From Lachnospiraceae bacterium (GTDB lineage Bacteria; Bacillota; Clostridia; Lachnospirales; Lachnospiraceae): DNA of 64,000 bases. The DNA is taken from assembly GCA_004557975.1 (NCBI GenBank), contig SFEV01000002.1, positions 62,001 through 126,000 of the forward strand, read 5' to 3'. The notes beneath the pieces are model-generated. The model searched no databases. It was not told the DNA's origin and saw nothing but the letters and a program-made list of their open reading frames with translations. Numbering within the stretch: the first letter of the stretch is position 1; every line of letters begins with the position of its first letter. The translations under genes and the position numbers were made by a program. Below are positions 59,616 through 64,000 of the stretch, piece after piece.

Positions 59616-61073
59616 ATGGAAGAAAAGAAGAAATATGATCAGAATCGTGCCCCGATCTACGAGGCACTCCAGACCTTCCGCCATATGCGTGTGGTGCCTT
59701 TTGATGTTCCCGGGCATAAACACGGGCGGGGAAATCCGGAGCTGACTGCCTTTCTCGGAGAACAGTGTGTCAGTATCGATGTCAACAGCATGAAACCGCT
59801 GGATAATCTGTGCCATCCTGTTTCCGTTATCCGTGAAGCGGAAATTCTCACGGCAGATGCTTTCGGAGCGGCCCATGCATTTCTGATGGTGGGCGGAACT
59901 ACGAGCTCCGTACAGAGCATGGTGTTATCTGCCTGTAAACGCGGTGATAAAATTATTATGCCCCGCAACGTTCATCGCAGTGTCATCAATGCACTTGTTT
60001 TATGCGGTGCAGTCCCTGTGTATGTAAATCCGGAGGTTGACCGCAGGCTTGGTATTTCGCTGGGGATGCAGCGGGAACAGGTAGCCCGGGCCATCGCCGA
60101 AAATCCGGATGCGGTTGCCGTACTTGTAAACAACCCTACCTATTACGGTATCTGCAGTGATCTGAAAGCCATCGTAAAAATGGCACACGATGCCGGAATG
60201 TACTGCCTTGTGGATGAGGCCCACGGCACCCACTTTTACTTCGGGGAAAATATGCCCCTGGCTGCAATGAAAGCCGGTGCTGACATGGCGTCAGTATCCA
60301 TGCATAAAAGCGGCGGAAGCCTGACCCAGTCAAGTCTTCTTCTGACAGGGCCCGGCATTAATCCCGGCCATGTCAGACAGATTATCAACCTGACACAGAC
60401 TACCTCCGGCAGTTATCTTCTGATGTCCAGCCTGGATATCAGCAGACGCAATCTTGCCCTCAGAGGCAGGGAAGTATTTGCCAGAGTCGTGGCCATGGCA
60501 GATTATGCAAGAGAAGAGATCAATGCCATAGGCGGATATTATGCTTTTGGCAGAGAACTTATAAACGGTAATTCTGTTTTTGATTTTGATCCCACGAAGC
60601 TGAGTGTACATACCAGGGACATCGGCCTTGCAGGAATAGAAGTGTATGATATTCTGCGTGATGAATATGATATCCAGATTGAGTTCGGCGATATCGGAAA
60701 CATCCTGGCTTATCTGTCCATCGGCGACCGTCCTCAGGAGCTGGAACGTCTCGTAAGCGCTCTTGCGGAAATTCACCGCAGGTATCAGACAGACAGCAGC
60801 GGGCTTCTCAGCCAGGAATATATTGCTCCCGAAGTGATCACAAGTCCCCAGGAAGCATTCTATGCCAGAAAAGTCAGCATTCCTCTGGAGGAAAGTATCG
60901 GTCGTGTCTGCAGCGAATTTGTCATGTGTTATCCGCCGGGCATTCCGATTCTGGCTCCGGGTGAACGCATTACCGCGGAAATCCTTGATTATATTCGATA
61001 CGCCAAAGTCAAAGGGTGTTCCATGACCGGACCGGAAGATCCGGAAATTCTGAATATCAACGTCTTGCAGTAA
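59616..61073 (+). CDS. speA: Arginine (Orn/Lys/Arg) decarboxylase
   Basis: A 485-residue PLP decarboxylase of the short, fold-I (aspartate aminotransferase-like) Orn/Lys/Arg family. The start region reads YEALQTFRHMRVVPFDVPGH with KHGRGNPEL; the PLP lysine is in VSMHKSGGSLTQSSLLL and the preceding LVDEAHGTHFYF holds the PLP-contacting Asp/His. Because agmatinase follows, arginine is the likely substrate, giving agmatine; lysine or ornithine cannot be excluded. I chose ATG 59616 with GAGG nine to eleven bases ahead; a GTG at 59604 is possible. First gene of a four-gene polyamine operon. Confidence 0.92.
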   Translation: MEEKKKYDQNRAPIYEALQTFRHMRVVPFDVPGHKHGRGNPELTAFLGEQCVSIDVNSMKPLDNLCHPVSVIREAEILTADAFGAAHAFLMVGGTTSSVQSMVLSACKRGDKIIMPRNVHRSVINALVLCGAVPVYVNPEVDRRLGISLGMQREQVARAIAENPDAVAVLVNNPTYYGICSDLKAIVKMAHDAGMYCLVDEAHGTHFYFGENMPLAAMKAGADMASVSMHKSGGSLTQSSLLLTGPGINPGHVRQIINLTQTTSGSYLLMSSLDISRRNLALRGREVFARVVAMADYAREEINAIGGYYAFGRELINGNSVFDFDPTKLSVHTRDIGLAGIEVYDILRDEYDIQIEFGDIGNILAYLSIGDRPQELERLVSALAEIHRRYQTDSSGLLSQEYIAPEVITSPQEAFYARKVSIPLEESIGRVCSEFVMCYPPGIPILAPGERITAEILDYIRYAKVKGCSMTGPEDPEILNINVLQ

Positions 61074-61088
61074 GGAGGATTGGAAAAA

Positions 61089-61940
61089 TTGGAATTATGG
61101 TTCAGTGAATTTCATGCACCTGATGTAAAGCACAGCATCCGGATCAACAGACACCTGTATTCGAAAAAAAGCGACTATCAGCAAATTGATATTTTTGACA
61201 CGCCGGAATTCGGCCGTGTGCTCACCCTCGACGGAAATGTCATGCTGACAGAAAGAGATGAATTTATTTACGATGAAATGATCACCCACGTTCCCATGGC
61301 AGTGCACCCGGATGTCAGAGATGTTCTGGTCATCGGTGCCGGGGACGGAGGAGTCGTCAAAGAGCTGGCCAGATATGACAGTATCCAGAGGATTGACCTG
61401 GTGGAAATGGATGCACTTGTGATCGAGGCCTGCCGTACCTATCTTCCCGAAAATGCCTGCCGTCTTGATGACCGCCGCGTACATATCTATTTTGATAATG
61501 CGCTGCGCTTTATCAGGCGCTGTAAAAATGAATATGACCTGATCATCGTAGATTCCACGGATCCTTTCGGACCGTCGGAAGGGTACTTCACCCGCGAGTT
61601 TTACGGTATCTGCTATAACGCTCTCCGGGAGGACGGTATTATGGTCAACCAGCAGGGAAGCCCCTTTTACAAACATGATGCCGATGAAATGCAGAGAAGC
61701 CACAAGCGGATCGTAAGCACCTTTCCCATCAGCCGTGTGTATCAGGCACACATTCCCACCTACGCCGCCGGATACTGGCTCTTTGGATTTGCCAGCAAAA
61801 AATATCATCCCATTGACGATTTCAACGGTGAGAAATGGCGTTTACTGAATCTGGAGACAAAATATTACACGACCAGATTACATATCGGAGCATTTTATCT
61901 TCCTGCTTTTCTGGAAAAAATGCTTGAGGAGGTTGAGTGA
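61089..61940 (+). CDS. speE: Spermidine synthase
   Basis: A 283-residue aminopropyltransferase. It starts with a TTG at 61089 (LELWFSEFHAPDVKHSIRIN), ten bases after GGAGG; a TTG at 61080 touches the ribosome site and is less likely. The decarboxylated-SAM site is in VLVIGAGDGGVVKELARYD, the catalytic Asp in IIVDSTDPFGPSEGYFTREF, and the polyamine contact in VHIYFDNALRF and YWLFGFASKKYHP. It makes spermidine from putrescine. No speD is visible in the window, so the aminopropyl donor must be made elsewhere. Confidence 0.94.
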   Translation: MELWFSEFHAPDVKHSIRINRHLYSKKSDYQQIDIFDTPEFGRVLTLDGNVMLTERDEFIYDEMITHVPMAVHPDVRDVLVIGAGDGGVVKELARYDSIQRIDLVEMDALVIEACRTYLPENACRLDDRRVHIYFDNALRFIRRCKNEYDLIIVDSTDPFGPSEGYFTREFYGICYNALREDGIMVNQQGSPFYKHDADEMQRSHKRIVSTFPISRVYQAHIPTYAAGYWLFGFASKKYHPIDDFNGEKWRLLNLETKYYTTRLHIGAFYLPAFLEKMLEEVE

Positions 61941-61941
61941 A

Positions 61942-62796
61942 ATGAAAAAAAATGTAGAAACCTTTCTTGGGTGTGACAGCAGTTATGAGGATGCCATCAT
62001 CGTTCTGTTCGGTGCTCCTTTTGACTCCACCACCAGTTTTCGCCCCGGAGCAAGATTCGGTTCTTCCGCAATCCGCCATGAAAGCTTCGGTCTCGAAACT
62101 TACAGCCCGTACCAGGATAAGGATCTGACGGACTGTGCAGTATTCGACAGCGGTGATCTGGAGCTTTGCTTCGGAAGCTCCGAAGCCGCGCTTTCTGACA
62201 TCGAAAACCGGACTGCAAAAATCCTGAATGATCATAAGCTCCCGTTGATGATCGGGGGCGAACATCTTGTAACTCTGGGTGCTGTGAGGGCAGTACTCAA
62301 TAAATATCCCGATCTTCATATCATCCATTTCGATGCCCACGCCGACCTCCGGGATGATTACCTTGGAGCAAAATTAAGCCATGCCTGCGTCATCAGAAGA
62401 TGTCATGATCTTCTCGGGGACAACCGGATTCATCAGTTCTGTATCCGGAGCGGTGAAAAAGCCGAATTTGAATTTGCCGGAAAGCATACGGATATGCACC
62501 CTTTCCATTTTGAAGGTCTTTCAGAACTCGTGCGCACCCTGGAGGAATCCTCCGTTCCGGTGTATTTCACCATAGATCTGGACTGCCTTGATCCCTCTGT
62601 CTTTCCCGGTACCGGAACGCCGGAAGCAGGCGGTGTAACATTTATGCAGCTTCTGTCTGCCATCCTGGAAGTCTGCCGGACAAACGTGGTAGGCGCAGAC
62701 ATCAATGAACTGGCACCCATGCTGGATCAGAGCGGGGTTTCCACAGCAACAGCCTGCAAAGTAATGCGTGAGCTGTTATTAGCTTTATACAAATGA
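61942..62796 (+). CDS. speB: Agmatinase
   Basis: A 284-residue ureohydrolase converting agmatine to putrescine and urea. The dimanganese ligands are visible: MIGGEHLVTLGAVRAVLNKY, IIHFDAHADLRDDYLGAKLS, and FTIDLDCLDPSVFPGTGTPE. ATG at 61942 follows GAGGAGG, one base after the speE stop. It links SpeA to SpeE through putrescine. Agmatine deiminase genes are not seen in the window. Confidence 0.95.
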   Translation: MKKNVETFLGCDSSYEDAIIVLFGAPFDSTTSFRPGARFGSSAIRHESFGLETYSPYQDKDLTDCAVFDSGDLELCFGSSEAALSDIENRTAKILNDHKLPLMIGGEHLVTLGAVRAVLNKYPDLHIIHFDAHADLRDDYLGAKLSHACVIRRCHDLLGDNRIHQFCIRSGEKAEFEFAGKHTDMHPFHFEGLSELVRTLEESSVPVYFTIDLDCLDPSVFPGTGTPEAGGVTFMQLLSAILEVCRTNVVGADINELAPMLDQSGVSTATACKVMRELLLALYK

Positions 62797-62845
62797 GTTA
62801 CATGATAATCAGTTCAACAGATAAAACAGATAAGGAGAGATTAAA

Positions 62846-64000
62846 ATGAGCAGAGTATTAGTAATCGGATGCGGCGGTGTTGCCGGCGTAGCAATCAAAA
62901 AATGCTGTCAGGTGAGTGAGGTCTTTACCGAGCTCTGTATCGCAAGCAGAACAAAATCCAGATGCGATGAGCTGGCCGCCCATCTTCAGGGAAAAACTTC
63001 CACAAAGATCACCACCGCCCGGGTGGATGCAGATGATGTATCCCAGGTCATTGATCTCATCAATTCCTTCCGGCCAGATCTTGTCATGAACATTGCCCTT
63101 CCATACCAGGATCTTACCATTATGGATGCGTGTCTTGCCTGTGGTGTCAATTACATGGATACAGCCAATTACGAGCCGGAAGATACAGATGATCCGAAAT
63201 GGCGTGAAATCTATGAAAAGCGCTGTAAAGAGCAGGGCTTCTCTGCCTATTTTGATTACAGCTGGCAGTGGGCATACCGCGAAAAATTCGAGCAGGCAGG
63301 CCTCACGGCCCTTCTCGGCTGCGGTTTCGACCCGGGCGTCACACAGGCCTACTGTGCTTATGCAAAAAAACACGAATTCGACACCATTGATACCATCGAC
63401 ATCCTTGACTGCAACGGCGGCGACCACGGCTATCCTTTTGCAACCAATTTTAATCCGGAAGTAAATTTACGTGAAGTTTCTGCACCGGGTAGCTACTGGG
63501 AAAACGGACATTGGGTGGAGATTCCCGCCATGAGCATCAAACGTGAATATGATTTTGACTGCGTGGGACAGAAGGATATGTATCTTCTCCACCACGAAGA
63601 AATCGAATCTCTGGCGCTCAATATCCCGGAAGTAAAAAGAATCCGCTTCTTTATGACCTTCGGACAAAGTTACCTTACCCATATGAAATGCCTTGAAAAT
63701 GTAGGAATGCTTTCCACCACTCCCATCCGGTTTGAAGGACAGGAAATCGTGCCGATCAAGTTTTTAAAGGCACTCTTACCGGACCCGGCAAGTCTCGGGC
63801 CCCGCACACACGGCAAAACGAATATCGGCTGTATTTTTACGGGAAAAAAAGACGGCAGAGAAAAGACTTACTATATCTACAACGTATGTGATCACCAGGC
63901 ATGCTACCGCGAAGTCGGAAGCCAGGCAATCAGCTATACAACCGGTGTTCCTGCCATGTGCGGAGCATTGATGCTTCTGACAGGCAGATGGAATACGCCC
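62846..64000 (+). CDS. Carboxynorspermidine dehydrogenase-like (saccharopine dehydrogenase family), partial
   Basis: At least 385 residues, cut by the window end. The N-terminal Rossmann fold reads MSRVLVIGCGGVAGVAIKKC; then DANYEPED-like YMDTANYEPEDTDDPKWREI and ALLGCGFDPGVTQAYCAYAK are typical of the LYS1/carboxynorspermidine synthase branch. Further segments such as YLTHMKCLENVGMLSTTPIR and TTGVPAMCGALMLLTGRWNT fit the family. ATG at 62846 follows AAGGAG. In this operon the likely reaction is reductive condensation of putrescine (or diaminopropane) with aspartate semialdehyde to a carboxy-polyamine, to be decarboxylated by an NspC-type enzyme probably encoded just beyond the window. Confidence 0.88.
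   Translation, partial: MSRVLVIGCGGVAGVAIKKCCQVSEVFTELCIASRTKSRCDELAAHLQGKTSTKITTARVDADDVSQVIDLINSFRPDLVMNIALPYQDLTIMDACLACGVNYMDTANYEPEDTDDPKWREIYEKRCKEQGFSAYFDYSWQWAYREKFEQAGLTALLGCGFDPGVTQAYCAYAKKHEFDTIDTIDILDCNGGDHGYPFATNFNPEVNLREVSAPGSYWENGHWVEIPAMSIKREYDFDCVGQKDMYLLHHEEIESLALNIPEVKRIRFFMTFGQSYLTHMKCLENVGMLSTTPIRFEGQEIVPIKFLKALLPDPASLGPRTHGKTNIGCIFTGKKDGREKTYYIYNVCDHQACYREVGSQAISYTTGVPAMCGALMLLTGRWNTP

Overview
The window looks like a chromosomal segment of a Gram-positive, anaerobic gut clostridium, most likely a Lachnospiraceae member. This is inferred from mid-range GC, strong AGGAGG ribosome sites, frequent TTG/GTG starts, carbohydrate ABC operons without their own ATPase, a split transketolase, rubrerythrin-type and MetV/RnfC-type redox proteins, and a clostridial polyamine operon. 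No rRNA, tRNA, CRISPR array or intact insertion sequence was seen.

Layout. (1) 1-9448, minus: an operon read from a near-consensus promoter at 9516-9544. It holds a ribokinase, a carbohydrate ABC binding protein and two permeases, a large two-part ADP-ribosylglycohydrolase-fold enzyme, a second PfkB kinase, a second ADP-ribosylglycohydrolase, a small ORF and the N-terminal part of a GH29 fucosidase. It faces a plus-strand gene (9725-11641) that fuses a LacI-type repressor to a ribokinase-like domain. Together these look like a riboside/ADP-ribosyl scavenging system with its own kinase-derived sensor. (2) 11733-17245, minus: MscS channel, a DUF4129-like membrane protein, DUF58 and MoxR ATPase genes, and a membrane-bound XRE regulator. 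(3) 17568-24786, minus: a cobalamin-riboswitch operon making uroporphyrinogen III and feeding cobalt corrin synthesis (cbiK, cobI, hemA, hemC, cobA-hemD, hemL; no hemB). (4) 24795-27681, minus: a dead sugar operon in which every gene has lost internal or terminal segments, beside intact LacI and PocR/AraC regulators (27817-30195). (5) 30364-35264, minus: a SNF2 helicase and a metallophosphoesterase-rubrerythrin fusion.

(6) 35361-40055: hexuronate catabolism, with uxaC divergent from uxaA-uxaB. (7) 40229-41112: remnants of an Rpn-type nuclease and of a sialidase, joined end to end. (8) 41196-54725, minus: an oligopeptide-type ABC transporter (family 5) with a GH39 glycosidase and a broken GntR/LacI regulator, followed by an Asp/Glu racemase-like gene, split transketolase, a GarR-like reductase and a TIM-barrel isomerase. 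(9) 55249-58756, minus: methylene-THF reductase genes metF, metV and a metV-rnfC2 fusion, as in acetogen-type reductases. (10) 59171-64000, plus: a roughly 390-nt structured leader or independent RNA ending in a strong terminator, then speA, speE, speB and a carboxynorspermidine-dehydrogenase-like gene cut by the window end.

Three short dispersed repeat families (A, B, C below) sit in intergenic DNA across the window, and the hemC 3' end is tandemly repeated. The most interesting items are the ribosyl operon with its LacI-kinase fusion, the unassigned RNA upstream of speA, the phosphoesterase-rubrerythrin fusion, and the MetV-RnfC2 fusion. All family assignments come from reading motifs by eye; no database search was run.
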